In this document: positions 21,700 through 36,173 of the stretch, piece by piece
Layout of the letters: every line of letters begins with the position of its first letter
Position numbering within the stretch: the stretch's first letter is position 1
Source: Pyrus communis
Taxonomy: Eukaryota; Streptophyta; Magnoliopsida; Rosales; Rosaceae
NCBI RefSeq assembly: GCF_963583255.1
Contig: NC_084817.1
Span: 17,837,989 to 17,901,988, forward strand
Reading direction: 5' to 3'
DNA: 64,000 nucleotides
Notes under the pieces: model-generated
The model's database searches: none
Seen by the model: the letters and a program-made list of their open reading frames with translations, nothing else
What the model was told of the DNA's origin: nothing
Made by a program: the position numbers and the translations under genes

Positions 21700-24245
21700 T
21701 ATAATTTTAAAAAATTGAAATTTTTTTATAAAAATTTAATGGGTACAAACTTATTCTAATTATATTATATATATTTTAGAAATGTTTAAATTGAAAATTA
21801 ATTAGGAGTTTAATAAGGGTGTGAGTATTAAAACTTTAAATCAATTACTAATTTTGTATTATAAAAATTATGTAACTTACATGTAATTCATTAATATATT
21901 AATGTTAGGGACTTGATCAAAATCTAAAAACTAATAAGATCTTAGTCAATTAATATTAGAAATTAGGCACCAAATACTAATTTTTCCATGTTTTATTTAT
22001 TTGTATTTCGACACTTTAAACTTTTTATATTTTGGGACTTTGAAAAAAAAAATATATAACCCTTTCTAAAGAAAACAACATCTTGTCATATCAATATTTC
22101 TAGTTGAGGGTGTATATTAGGATGTAAAACACGCATACATCACTTGTTGGTCGAAAATATTTTCAGCGAACAATTCTAAGGATGTAAAATACGCATCATC
22201 TTGACCGAAAATCTAAATTGCTTGGTGACCAAATTTAGGAATATATTCGATGACTGAAATAGATTAATTAGTATGGATCGAATTGAGATCCAATGGTATT
22301 GGCTGAAAAGTAGTGTGGGTTGTTATGAGACAGCTACTCATATCCAATCTGAATTATTATATGTTGGTAAGTGGGGCTTTTCTTAAAAGTGGGGTTTTTG
22401 GCTTTTTTGTTTTTTTGGGTATTGTGGCAATAGATCCGAGTGCTATGTACATTCTTAATGCATACTAGCATAAGGCCACATACAGAGTGTCTGAATTTTT
22501 TTTTTATTTGTTTATTTTTTTTTAAAGTAGAAGAAGGAAGATAGTGAGAGAGAATGTGGGAGTGAGAGAGAGCTTTAATTTTTAATTTTTTTTTTTAGTT
22601 TTTATTAAGAGCTATGTTAGAATCACATGTAGGTGAGACTTTGAAAAAAACAGCAAAATTTTGGTTGTGTGAAATTATATTTCTGCCCATATTTCTTATT
22701 TATGTTCAGTTTTAATTAAAAAGTTAAACTGGTAATTTTATAGGATTTTAATTGACAATGAGTGTTTTTCTTTGTTAATATGTAGTTTAGATTTAGAGCA
22801 ATAATTAACCAATAATTAAGGTTACGTGGTGTTGCAAGAAAGAAAGAAATAATTGACAATAGTTTACCCAGAAAGTTCGGTAATTTACGTATTTTAATTG
22901 GAAAGATATTATGAACAACTCACTAATATTAAGAGTGGTCTATTACTATAAAGATTAGTGGGTACGTAACTTTGAAAAAAATAGAATAGCTCATGAAAGG
23001 GACTGGATTTACGCTATGTTTAAGTAAGGGATTTTTAAGTCTTAAAGGATTATTTAGACCAAAGTATTAAGAAATGATCTACAAAATATTAGATGAACGA
23101 TGTTAAGATGTCTTCTGCCTTCCATAAAAGCATGCGAGAGATATTTGTAAATCTCTAATTAGAAGGGATCATTTTGCATATCTCTTTCCATTGCTTTATA
23201 AGGCATTTCTAATTTTTCAAACATTAGGCTTTAGGTTCTTAATCCCACTGTTCAGCATTTTATCTTTCAATTTAAAAGTTTTTCCCTCTTGGCTTTCTTT
23301 TGAGCCATTCCTACAAGCATACCCTCAACAGCCTCCTCTGGTGGCTCTTCTGGTGGAGAGATTTTTTAGTGTGATCGATACACAGGATGATACACTACGT
23401 GTATAACTATACAAATTGTGGGATATGTGTGTTAAAAAGTTAATAACTTAAAAAATAAAAATTTCCATTACTTATATAGAAACATGTAGTGTACCATTTG
23501 TATTCTGATCACAATGAAAAATTTCTCATTCTGATGGCTCAAAGTTAACAAGACCAATTCCTTTTTGACGTCAGTTATTGGTTGTACATTGAGAGCAATG
23601 ACATCTGGACATATTGTATAAGGGTAATGCTAAAAAGACTAAATTTGTAGACAAAATTTACAAACTAAAACCAAGGCATGTGTTATAAACTTATAAGATA
23701 AGTAGATGAGCGAATTGATCTGTTCCAATCTTATAATATATATATGTCTTTCGCTTATACCGTATCACGTGATATACTCGAAATACACTGAAAAAAATAG
23801 TCGTCACAAGGGAATATGGAAAGATATATAGTTACAAGAGATCACTGGATACAATGCATGGAAACTCAAAATGGCTTTTATGGGGAAGCCAAGTAGTTTT
23901 TAGGAGTTCATTTGCCAGACTATTTCCAAGACTACAAAAAAAAAATGATGAAAGTAGGTCTTTGGCAACTAGCTAGCCAGGGGATTCATTTGCGCTGTCT
24001 TGTACGTAAACCTTGGTTGTCCTTTCGGATCCTGCAGGAGCATTACATGGGATTTTGGCACCTGCTATTGTTGCGGTCGTATTTTTCTTCTAACTGCAGG
24101 AACATTAACTTATTGTTAATGTTTTCAAATAGGGGATTGTACGTAAGTAAGGTCATTTCCGGTCATAGAAGGTTAAATGTAGTTTTTTATTATAGTTTAG
24201 TCATTTCAGAATTAATATTTAAAAAAATTACTTTAGAATTCCATC
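21700..24245. other. AT-rich intergenic DNA, no gene seen
   Basis: Distal upstream region of the MADS gene. Open frames here (for example 23912-24250) show no motif. Low-complexity GAGAGA/T-rich DNA at 22530-22610 resembles the interiors of the Mutator-like MITEs, but I cannot pair any ends. Confidence 0.4.
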
Positions 24246-24450
24246 CCTAAGGACGGAAAGGGATCATCTCACGATCCCTTTCTCTTAATTCACCAAATCA
24301 GGGAATTCGTGCCATTGAAATTTGATCCAACGGTTACAAACAGAGAGCCACTTTAAAAGTTATAATAACTTCAGCCATTGAATCAAATTTTAATGGCACA
24401 AATTCCAGATTAGGAGAAAGAAATCCGAAGAGGATCCCTTTCCCCAAGGA
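24246..24450. mobile_element. Foldback MITE-like inverted repeat
   Basis: The left arm, AAGGACGGAAAGGGATCATC through GTGCCATTGAAATTTGATCC, is an imperfect inverted copy of the right arm, GAATCAAATTTTAATGGCAC through GGATCCCTTTCCCCAAGG. The whole 205-bp segment can fold into one hairpin. I could not establish a target duplication. Confidence 0.6.
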
Positions 24451-25358
24451 CCCCAACCATGTAAGGTTATATTTTATTTTTCCACGTATTTTACTACTTT
24501 TTGGCCAATTAGGCCATTTCCAGGAAGGGCTAAATGTAGCCCTTGACTATTATTTAGCCCTTTGAAAATAGTATTTTAAAAATTACTTTAAAATTTATTT
24601 ATTTTTTTCATCTCTAACCATGCAAGGTTATATTTTATTATCCTTTATATTTATCATTTTTTGAAGCCAAACTTAGCCTTTTTTTGGGGCAACATGTTCC
24701 TTACCCGACGGCAAAACATAACTTGATTCTTTTAACCCTTTTATTGGAGACTAATTTTGTTAATTTTAAAACTAAATATAGCCTATAGCCATTCGGTGAA
24801 GAGCCTAAGAAAGGAAAACCAATAAAAGATTATGCTAATCCTCATGCTATGGAATTAAGGTGGGCCCCAATATTCAACAGTAAAGCAGTTTTGGGCCAAT
24901 TCAAAGAAGGATAGTGTTATTTATACACTGATTTTTGGCTCTTACACTTTTGGCTCTTACACATATCATTGATCTTCTTGAATTCATTCGATTTACCAAC
25001 CGAAAATTAAAAGAGGTGCATAAGAAGTAAAAATAATTGTGTAAATAACATTACCCTTGAAAGAATTACAATAAACCAATGATCATTCCATTAGTATATT
25101 GACCGTCCAATCCTTTGGCCCCTCGATCTATGTCGTCCTATCTCTCCTCCTTCACATTTATAACCATATTCCCCTCTCCCTCTTTCTCCCTCTCTCGAAC
25201 CCAACCACCCTTCTTTTAAGCTGCCTCTTTTCATGCATTGTTCGTATATAGGAAGTAGACGATACACTTCACAATTTTCCTTCTTAAAACAACTTCTCTT
25301 AGATTTTTTTTTTCTTTTTTTTGTTCCCCTCATAGATTTAGACGCATGCCAGATCAAG

Positions 25359-28300
25359 ATGGGTCGTGTTAAGCTGGAGATAAAGAGAATAGAAAACAAC
25401 ACTAATCGACAAGTTACATTCTCAAAGCGTAGAAATGGACTCATTAAGAAAGCTTATGAGCTTTCCATCCTTTGTGATATTGACATTGCTCTTATCATGT
25501 TCTCTCCCTCCGGTCGCCTTAGCCATTTTTCCGGCAAAAGAAGGTTCTACTATCCAAAATTTCTCACTTTTTATATGTTCTTCATTCGTTTAAGAAGGAT
25601 GTATGTCTTGCAGTTGTTTTAAATTTGCATGTAACATTTAACAGATTCATGTTCTTTTAAATAGAGAAAATGATGAATATATATGAGAAATTGTTGAGAG
25701 TTGTACACTTAAATTGAACTCAATATGCTTTTTCGGATTTTCATAATCTTTACTATGCGATTAATGTTATGATAGAAGTGAATAGTCTTCAAAATCATTC
25801 TAAGAAGTGGCATGGTTTCTACACATCCATATTTTTTCTGGTATTTGCACCTGTATTAACATAAGCCTGGGGAATAGGATCATTGACCACAATGATTGAA
25901 CATCCTTTGCATCTCTAATTAGGGAGAAAGTAAATGCTAATCACAATCGTGCACGCGTATTAAAATAATTAATCTGTTATTTATGTATGTTTATGGCCAA
26001 CCACGTGTATTTATATATTCAAACAATGCATGTTCTTGTTTAGCAAATGGAAATTGTGTTCAAATTAAGCTTTTAAAAAGGATTCAGGAACCTCTGTATG
26101 TTTTTTTGTTGCAATACTATACAAGAAAACATGCAGAGAATACAAATCCCTTAAAAAGTATTCAATTGAAAGAAAAAAACTCTTAAAAGGCAACAATCAT
26201 TTCGCATTTTTTTTGGTTCATTCCCTAAGTGTGATTATCCAAACAACCTCCTGTTGACTAGTTCCAAAATTAGAGTATAGATGTTTCATTGCTATTTAAT
26301 CATATATTGATACAAGCTTACCGGTTTATCATTTTATTTCTCTTTTTCCTATTGGTTCGGGTTTATTAATTATAATTCAATTCAAATTATCTGTTCTGAT
26401 AAAAATGTTATTGTGAAATCAGGATTGAGGATGTGTTCACTCGCTACATTAATCTCCCCGACCAAGAAAGAGAGCAGTATGTGCGCTTAAACTCGAATTA
26501 CCTTATATTTAGGGTAGTTTTATACACACGTTTTTTTAATTTAATTTAATTTTTTTTATTTTTAATTTTTATATATATCGTTAACACACTTTTGAGTTAA
26601 TTTTTGTCCTTTGGTAGTTTCAATTCATTCAATTTAATGACCAGAAGTTGAGATAATTTTGTTTAAAGCAGCTCCCTATATTTATTACCAAATAATAATA
26701 AAAAAAAAGATTGGATGATTTGGAATTTTATCGATTGGTCAGCTATTTGATTATACCTATGTTTTCTTATTTTCGCAGCGCTATAATTTTTCCTGATCAC
26801 AACAGACACCCGTATGCTCTTGGTCCCTATAGAATTATCAGTCTCAAAGTTCATCATTTTATTAAACCTTTGATTTTTTTTTTTCTCGAATTTGTCAAAT
26901 AATTTGTTCATTGTCTTTTTTGCAGCGATCTTCAAAACAAAGAGGTCAGATGCATGATATCTAGCAATATACCCAATAATTTTATCTCGTGGTTTTTCAT
27001 ATTAATTTTTCAAGAGAAAATTAAATGAAGGCATACATATACGATGTCGTATTTTTTTTTTCTACAGTATTTGCTAAGGGTCCTTCAACAACTAAGAAGT
27101 GAAAATGATATTGCTCTACAACTTGCCAAGTTTGTTTTCCTCTTCTGCTTACATGTTATTAGAACTCATATTGTTCTCAACCTTCTCAAATTAGTAAAGT
27201 TCAAGAAAAAAACAAATTTAAAAAACATTTCCTTATTCCTTCAAGTGATTTTGTTTGCTATAAATTAGTTTATTGATTTTGTTTGTTTCTTCCTTGTGTG
27301 ATGTCAACTCTAATTACTTCGACTGGGGGTAGTCCTACTGCTGTTAGCTCTGAAATTGAGGTACAAACTTTGTTACCTTTTGTGAGGTTGTTTTTGTAAG
27401 CTACATGGCAATATCAATATTCGTGGGGGACATAATAAGACCTTTATAATTGTTTTTTTTTCAGTTTTTTATTTTCAGGTTTTCACTTTCTGAAAACTGA
27501 ATATTAAAATTTTGTTTGATAATTACTTTTAATTTTTAATTTTTTAAAAAAATACTGCGGTACATCGTCCAATTTTTGCTCATGGTTACATGGTTATTTT
27601 TTTCGTCGGGACCTTGACATGGTTAAATTTCACTTTCCATGTAGGAGCTTCAACAGGAAATTGGTGGGCTACAACAACAACTTCAAATGGCTGAGGAGCA
27701 GATAAGGTAAAAGATAAAAAAGAACCTGCAAACTATATATGAATATGATAAATATGTCCACTGACTGGATTTGAGAAAAGAAAAGAAAATCGAAAATGCT
27801 ATTTACGCTCTCAGTTAGTTATTTGTCAGTGAGCTTCGTTTTTCTTTCTAAGCTATATAAATTTATATTTGATGAATGTTCAATGTATATAGGATATATG
27901 AGCCAGATCCACTAAAAATGACATCTACGGCGGAGATTGAATCCTGTGAGAAAAGCCTAATGGACACATTGACGAGTGTTATGCAGAGAAAGGTTTGAGG
28001 CACCCTACTTAATTAAATTTTTTTTTTTATCTGGTTTCTTATGAGTAAGAGAACATCAAGTACGATCTATATTTTCAAATCTCAGGAATATTTGTTGAGC
28101 AATCATCTATCTTCCTACGATCCCTCAGGAATACAGGTAACAAAACAAAAAAGGAATGTCATTAAGCATGTACTTAGATACATTAAAATTAAAAATAAAA
28201 AAGAAGTTAGATTTTTAATTGAGAGGTTAGCATAGTCTTGATAATTTTATGTATGCATCCACAGCAAGTGTTGCCAGGCTCCTTCGAGAATGAGGTGGCA

Positions 28301-29800
28301 GGTTGGTTGTCTAGCGCTGGTCACAACCAAGCCCAAATTTACGATGCATCTGCTCCCTTGGAGCATCAACTTAGGTACCTACTTAACTATATTTCTTGAG
28401 TTAATTATATTTTACACCATTTGAGTTTGAGATGATTTTCAAAATTGGTCATGAAGATTTAATTTTCTTATATTGCAGTTTGAGGTTTTGAAATTATATC
28501 AACTTATACACTCTTTATATCTGAAAGTCTAATCATCTACTTTTTTTTTTTTTTGTCAATGTTGTGCAAATGCTGCTTAAATGTCAACCTAATCATGGTG
28601 TAATATGTGAAACTTAAATTTTGTGTCTCATTTTGAAAATCACCCCAAATTTAAAGGGTGTAAAATGTAGCTATCCATTTTATTCTTTAATTTATATACA
28701 GAAAAAAAATTATTGAAAGTTTTTACGATGTTGTCTTTTAAATATAGGAATTTGTCATCGACTCTGTATGATCCGTTTTCACAAGGACCAAGTTCGAATG
28801 CGGATCCAAGTACCATAGCACAGTGTCATGTGAGTGTCGCAAATGCTAGTGATGGAGAGCTTTCATCTTGGCCTCAGACTTACACTACTTCCTCAGGACA
28901 CCCCTCCACCCTCATTTCTCCAACCTTGTTGCCACAATATCAGGTTTAGTTCAACCTTCTACATGCATTCTATGTATTCATCTTTCAATCTCAGTAGGAG
29001 TGCCAAAGTATACGGTTAATCACCTAATTACTAGGTTGTTTCAAACATGATTTTTTTTTTTTTAACAAACATGATTTTATTTAATCAAAGTTTAAATTCA
29101 TATTTTATTCTATACTTTAAAACATAATTCTACTTAGTCATAGGTTCTGATTCACAGTCAACTTCAAAATATATACTTGATTGTTAGACAAAAATTTCTT
29201 TTTAACCAAACTGTGAATCATGATGACATATTTAGGTTTTTAGACATAATTTGACCTAACCAATGATTGTTATTCACAAATTACAATCTAATATGACTGC
29301 CGAATTAGAGAAAAGTTCCTACCACGTTTATGATTTATGTGACAGTGAATTTATATGCATGTTAACAAACAGTGAACATGATTTCACATTCAAATATGGT
29401 TAAATCATAATCAATATATGGTTATGATTCACTTTGATACATTAATCATATGGTTCACCAACATAACGTTTTAGTACACTGTGAATCATGACAACTTAAT
29501 GTATATGATTGGTTGATATGTTTGAAATTCCAGCCCAAGTACTCCTCTTGTGATTTTTTTTGCGAGTCATGAATTTATATTTTTGATGTGAATTAGGATT
29601 ATAAAATTCAAATGCTAATTAAGTGACTTAATCTAAATGATGATGCAATCAAGCAGCATTCGATGGTAGGCTCCAACATGGGAGAAATAATGCCACATGA
29701 GCAGGTGGAGATCCCAGTTAGCAGCTCCAGTGTACAAGCTTACAATGAAGCTGCAGATTATAATCATGAAAACAAAGTTCCTCAGCTTAATGGACATTGA
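25359..29800 (+). CDS. MIKC*-type MADS-box transcription factor (AGL66/AGL104 group)
   Basis: Twelve coding exons: 25359-25543, 26423-26476, 26779-26811, 26926-26944, 27068-27129, 27333-27360, 27645-27706, 27893-27992, 28086-28136, 28265-28374, 28748-28943, 29657-29800. Phases agree throughout and give 347 residues. Residues 1-60 are the MADS domain ([40 protein letters not shown]), which binds CArG-box DNA as a dimer in the nucleus. The K-like region follows ([38 protein letters not shown]). Next come [24 protein letters not shown] and the C-terminal KVPQLNGH. These blocks and the many small exons match Arabidopsis AGL66/AGL104, S-clade MIKC* factors that act with P-clade partners in late pollen development. 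I chose ATG 25359 because the MADS domain starts there; an upstream in-frame ATG at 25233 would add non-MADS sequence. Confidence 0.95.
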
Positions 29801-29988
29801 CATAATACCAAAGCAAAAAATGCGCAGTGTTCATGATCGTTGCTCCAGATATATTAACTTTAATTAGCTGATGTAATTAGCAAAACATATAACTAGGATA
29901 ATTTAGCTGCGGCCAGCGGCTACTGAAAACCTGTTAAAGTGATGCAAGGTTTTGCATGAATGTTATCTTTTCGTTTGATTAGATGTAA

Positions 29989-32215
29989 TTATACGGAGTA
30001 AGTTTTGTATTGTCTTTTTGTTTGTTTGTAATCATGAAATTGTATTTCCGATGGATGAGATTCCATGATGATAGGCACGGCAACATCCTTATACATGTTT
30101 TGAGCTATAAGCATAAATGAACGCACATCAAAAGGTTGTTTTTGGGATCTTTGTTTGAGGGGGGATTCGTTCTCGGCTTTGCATAGATACATTAATATAG
30201 TGAAATCAGACATATTAGTACTATAATTTTTCCACATATTTGTTAGAAATTCACATAGTAATACCTCATCATTTGTCACAACAAGATGTCGTGGCCAAGC
30301 TACGTGACTCTCAATTGCTTTTTTGATATTCATAGATTCACAACTAGGTATTGGGTGAAGAACATATTCTTTAATTGCTACATCAATAGAAACACGTAGG
30401 TTCATAGGCCCTAGTGGAACTCCATGTATTGGCCCGTCTAATGGGAAAACTGATCCATATGCAACAATGTTCCTAGTAGTGTCTATAGCGAGCTTGCATT
30501 GTTGTACCTTAAAGAAAAATATTTCATTAATAAATCAATTACTGTTAAGATTATAGTATAAATAGGAAAGACATAAAAGGCATGTAACTTCTTGATATCA
30601 TATATTTTTTTCATGGAATTTGCAGTTTTGTTCTTCTTTTCATTGATGTTCACATCCAATATGTTCTGTTGATCACTTTGCTTTACCTTAGAAAATTAAA
30701 TTAAATTAATAATTGCTACTTAATATAGCCAAGAAGAACAAATATTGCAATGACTTTGTACCTTGAAACGCTTGTTGATATCACTTTCTTTTCCATTTGA
30801 ATTTGCAATTTTGTCTGTCTTTTCCATGATGTTCAAATTAGATATTTCCTCCATATCATTTTGCTTGACCTAAGAAAAGTAAACTTAAATTAACATTGCT
30901 ACTTATTATAGTTAAGAAGAACCAAACTTGCAATGACTAGTACATACCTTCATAGCTTTAATCTTATCCATGGTTTTAGTATTCTCGCTATCCTTTTGTT
31001 TTGCTATTTTCTCAAACATGATTTCTGCCACATCGCCATGTTTTGCTCTCTTCTTAGACCTGATTTCCACCAGATCACCCTGTTTCACTTTATCAGTAGA
31101 TGTTTCATTTTTTTTTTCTTTCCTTGCTATGCAACAAGCTTTCTCAAAAATACAATTGGCTGTACCACATTAGATTGGACCAACTCTTGTATCTTGCTCA
31201 ATGGATCTGGAGTTAACAAAGAAGAAATCAAATTGAATTTCTTATTTAACTCCTCAATGTGTAAACTTTGCCACTTTGCATCATTTGTTGTTGACTCGAT
31301 TGAGTTTTGCACATTGAAGTCTTGAAGTATGTCTTATGACTGATGACATTTCCAACACCTCTTACATGACCTGAATATTCAGGTGTTTCCAAAGCAAGTC
31401 AATATGTCATTGCTACAAGATCTTGGTAAGTCCCACCTTCAACAACCTTAGTTACTTCATCCTATAACAGTTGGCGTCAGTATGAAATATATCAATTAAG
31501 TATCTTTCCTAACATTACACATAAAACTTACTAATTTATCAGTGCGTTCTTTCACCATCTCATTAGTATAGTTTCCCTTTTTATCAATACGCCCAAGCTT
31601 CCAAAGCACTGATTGGTCAATGTCAGCAGTGATTCCGTAAGCTGATTTCTATTTGGATGAATGTATCAAAATTAGATCAAATAGTTTTGATTTTTATAAT
31701 AATTAAATGAATAAAATAGTAATAGGACAGTACTATTTGTTCTTCCAATCTTGCATAGCCATTTCTAGAAAGTCGATGAGGGTACTTATGCTTAGCTCGT
31801 CTCCTCAACTGTTCTTAATGGATTTTCTATCAAATGCAATCCAATAATTAGTCTTTAATAATAGCAAAACAAAATATGTACCATATGCTTCTAAATTAAT
31901 TTTGAAATTATATATACTTACCATATGCTTCTTAGTTAATCTCAACCTCACATATTCATCTCATACTAGCTAATGAATGAAATCATAGATTTTTGGTGGT
32001 TTCTTTAAGACTTCTGGTTGATCTTTGAACTTTAATATGTACTCACATGTTAGATTACTCTTGAACATTCGCCACATCAATGCAGTACTCTTCAAAACAT
32101 GTGCTCTACTATTTGAATGTACTATAAATGCTTTCTACAAATGCATAATAGAAACTGGTCATTACTTTCACAAAGTCAATTATTTGACATCTTATAGTCA
32201 ATTAACTAAATGGAT
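29989..32215 (-). pseudogene. TNP1-like CACTA transposase gene remnant
   Basis: Exon-like minus-strand pieces in order: a LMWRMFKSNLTCEYILKFKD region near 32100-31980; KHKYPHRLSRNGYARLEEQ near 31800-31750; SAYGITADIDQSVLWKLGRI then DKKGNYTNE near 31640-31550; VVEGGTYQDLVA then ETPEYSGHVRGVGNVISHK near 31450-31330; a coiled region over 31312-31127; three lysine-rich KQxDxxEI units; and an exon at about 30510-29989 with LAIDTTRNIVAYGSVFPLDG and PIHGVPLG, the hallmark of the DUF8039-type C-terminal domain. These blocks are known from plant TNP1/En-Spm proteins. In-frame stops (for example after MTY near 31400) break it. Confidence 0.8.
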
Positions 32216-32697
32216 TTGAAAATCTAAATCCATCCAGACGCTTATGATCAATGAAAAATCTTCCTTTGGTAAGTATGCTAATAGATACAATGTTTTGATT
32301 TTCATGCATGTGATTTAGTGAAGATGGTTGAACTCTTTAACGCTTTCAGTAAATAGTAAGTGACAAGCCATACTCCACATATAATGAGCTATAGTTCATG
32401 GGCCATGGTTAAGTATTCATGGGTTGTGTGGGTCATGAACAATAATTTTTAACTTAATTGAATTGTGCTGCGGTGTGGGTAATCTGTATTTACGGAGCAA
32501 GAAGGGTTTTTTTTTTTTTTTTTTATCAATTTTTAACCAGGTGAACTATACAAAATTAACATCACATCAGGATCAAGAATGAATATTATTTGTTCAAAAA
32601 AAAAAAAAAAATTTAAGAATGAATGCTAACAGATGTAAAAGCTTTTTTTTGTTTAATTTTTAGAGACATACCTAAACCATGTCTCAAATCTTTCTTT

Positions 32698-32744
<47 letters not shown>

Positions 32745-33045
32745 GACTCCACTTCTTTCTAAGTTGGAATTGTGGTACACCCCATAAGGCCAATAAAACC
32801 AGCTAGTTGTGCCCATGCAAATCCACATTATTGTCCCTTACTATTATATCCAACCTCCAACCAATCCCCATCACTTCTACGTTGCACTAAGTCTTACAAT
32901 TGAGTTGCACCTCTTGGCTTCCTTGTTACAAAATCTTGGTCATCTTCTTCTGAATCTGTCATTTCATCAAGATATTTTGCAAGATTTATATTAAATCAAG
33001 ACAATGATCAAATTAGTAAGATGAGAAAGAAAGAAAAATAAAGAA

Positions 33046-33162
33046 CCTTAAAGGTGATGTTTGGTTCCTTGAATGAACCTTAAACAGATAGGATCATGCC
33101 AGTAACCTTAAAGGTGATGTTTGGTTCCTTAAATGAACCTTAAACGGATAGGCTCATGCCAA
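33046..33162. repeat. 58-bp tandem duplication
   Basis: CCTTAAAGGTGATGTTTGGT begins both at about 33046 and 33104, and both copies run through AATGAACCTTAAACRGATAG. The outer flanks also share GAAAGAAAAATAAAGAA. It lies between the TNP1 and TNP2 remnants. A 40-base poly-T run at about 32700-32739 lies just left. Confidence 0.85.
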
Positions 33163-36100
33163 TATTTGGTTGTGGAAGAAAGAAAAATAAAGAAATAGGG
33201 CAATTGGCCATTCTCCAAAATAATAAAACTTAATATGAATTCAACTCACATTTCCACAAAGACTATAGTCATACTTCATCTCAGCCTAATAATCTCTAGA
33301 TAAATTAAGCCTTACCAATAAGTCATAAATCCAAAAGTATGGAGAAAATATAAAGTCCTAATGTAATTTAAAAATATGCATTCAATAGCATTCAATAACA
33401 TATGAAATATAGTATATATTCTTTTGAATGATATGACCCTGTATTTTCAACCCAAATGCCTTTGTAGTCATCCCCATGTATATGTCATCAGACTTCGTAG
33501 TTAGTACATCAAATGACTCAACAGATAGCAATTTAGTAGTAAGACATTCACATTCAATTATAGTATCTCCTAGCTCATCATCATGTAGCCAATCATACTA
33601 AGGCCCTAGCAGTACAACCGACCACATTGCACATGGAACCCTCTGGATCTGCAATGTAAAATATTTGCTTCACTTGACTAGCTAAAACAAAACTATTTGA
33701 CTTGTGTCCAATTTTGTTGAGGTCAATTATTTTGATCCCAAACTCTTCTAATCTGATGCCACTTTTATTTTCAACACAATCACGTTTAAACACTACACGC
33801 GTGAATGCATTATAATTAAGTTTCCATATCTCTTGAATCACACTATAAAAATTTGTATCTACGATAATAAGATTCTTATCCTTAGCGCTTGAAATTTGCA
33901 TCGTATTGACTACTAAAGCTTACTCCACTGTTTTGAGTGACTTGTAAATCATCACGAGACTTGGTGTGAAAATTACAACCATTAACAGAATATCCAGAAT
34001 ATTTTGTACTTCAGCTTAAGGGCCATGTGTTATCCATCTCAGGGTTTCTAACATGTGATTATTAGGGACATTAAACTCATCCTCAACCTGTATATGTTTG
34101 CATAATTAGTTTGAGTTCATAAACAAATATGTTAGAACATAAGTGTAATGCAAGTTTAATACCATTTCTACAACCAATAAATGAAAGTTCGATTATGTTG
34201 ACCCTGAAGCCACTTCAAAGATTATGACTTTTTGGGGTGCTCCTTAGTCAAGGATTTCCTATGCTCCCTGATAGTTTTTTTAATTAGGTTACATTGAGTT
34301 AGTCAAAAGGATACGAAATGTCGTAAGTAAATGATAAAACAATGATGAGTTAAACTATATAAATGAGTATGAGTGGCTGAACTTACTTGATATAAGGTTC
34401 CACTTCTAATGTGTTATCCAAGATATAATGATGTGCTTGTTGCCAATACTTTTTATCCTCCTTAAAAAAAATTCCAACCGATAATGGATAGCCAACATCT
34501 GTATGATGTGAACGAATCTTCAACGGGATTCCAATTGGGTCTACTCCTGATAAATACTTGCTACAAACTTCTATAGCTTATTCTGCAATGTAACATTCAA
34601 CCATACAACCCTCTAGACGATATATATTTCTCACATAACCCTTTAATATTTGCAACAAAAATAAACCGGTCCATGTAAACGAACTTCCCTAACCATGTGC
34701 ACTATGAGATGGACCTTTATATCAAAAAAGAAGGTGGAAAATTCTTTTTAAGAAAGCACAAAGTAATCACCAACTTACTTGTGTTTCATCTAACCTTAAA
34801 ACGTCTACTATTTTGCAGCATAAGTGACTAAAGAATAGACAATATCTAGTGATAACAGATCTTAAATGCTTTGCCAGTATTGCACGAAGTGCCACGGGAA
34901 GTAGTTGTTGCATAAGTATCTGACAATCATGAGATTTAAGATTAAACAGTTTCAACTCCTCCATTGACACAAGGTTTCTGAAATTTGAAGAATATCTAGA
35001 TGGGACCTGGAGTTTGGACAATGCTTTGCAAACTGAAATCTTCTCATCCTTAGAAAATGTATAAGGTGCTGGGGGAAGAAATATTCTGTTATTTCCATGT
35101 TCTGGTGCCAAATTCGTGCATAGACCCAAAAAAATCAGACCATTCCTAGCTGCCACACCATCCTTTGTTTTTGCAGGAATGTTAAGTAATGTACCATAGA
35201 TACTCTCACAAACATTCTTCTTAATATGCATAACATCTAAACAACGTCGAACATGCAGTGACTTCCAATATGGTAAATCAAAGAAGATTGACTTCTTTTT
35301 TCCAACGAGTTTGAACATCAGCCTTTTTATCAATATCTTTTGCCTTCTTATCTGTTTCTTTTGTGTTCGTTGTTCAATTCCTCACCTTCCTTTTTCCAAG
35401 AAGCTTTCTGTTTTTGGACATAATATTTTTTTATTTTTGTTTATTGATGGGAGATCTACATTCTTCTTACCCTATGATATTTTGATTGCTTTAACTTCAT
35501 GCAATATTTCTTCCCCACTAACAGAGATGGAGCTGACCCAAACTCTAGAGTACCGTCAAATGGTTTTTTTTGTCGTAGGTAATGATGATTTTGTGTAGGA
35601 ATCTTCTATAACCAGTAATGATTACCTTTCTCCCTAAATTTATCCATCTAGAAGATGTTCTATCACCACATATAGGGCATCCAAAGTATCATTTCACACT
35701 AAACCCATACAAGTTTCCGTAAGCAAGAAAGTCATTGATGGTCCATAATAACACAACCTTTAACATAAAGTTTTCCTTATTGCATGCATCATAAGTTTCA
35801 ACACCAACCTCCCATAGAGTTTTCAAGTCATCAACAAATGGTCCCATATAAACATCGATATCATTACCTGGTTGCTTAGGGCCAAATATCAACAGTGTTA
35901 ACATCATAAATTTTCGCTTCATGCATAACCATGGTGGAAGGTTGTAAATGACCATAATCACTGGCCAACAACGATATCTATTGCTTAATGCGCCATGGGG
36001 ATTAATCTCATTTGTTGAAATTGATAGTCGGAGATTTCTTGGGCTACCACCAAATTCTAGCCGCATGTGGTCAACAAGCTTCCATGAGGGAGATTCAGTC

Positions 36101-36173
36101 GGATGATGCAATTTACCATCAACTTCTCTATCTTGGGCATGCCATATCAAATTCTTTGTTGTCTTGCTATTAT

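Noticed and set aside
21186..21718. Overlapping 60-107 codon frames on both strands
   Set aside because: They lie entirely within the non-coding Cassandra LTRs and repeat with the LTRs.
23912..24250. 112-codon plus-strand frame as a gene
   Set aside because: No motif, no splice support, and unremarkable composition in an AT-rich intergenic region.
33593..33901. Separate small gene of 102 codons
   Set aside because: It is the DUF4216 part of the TNP2 transposase remnant, in the expected order.
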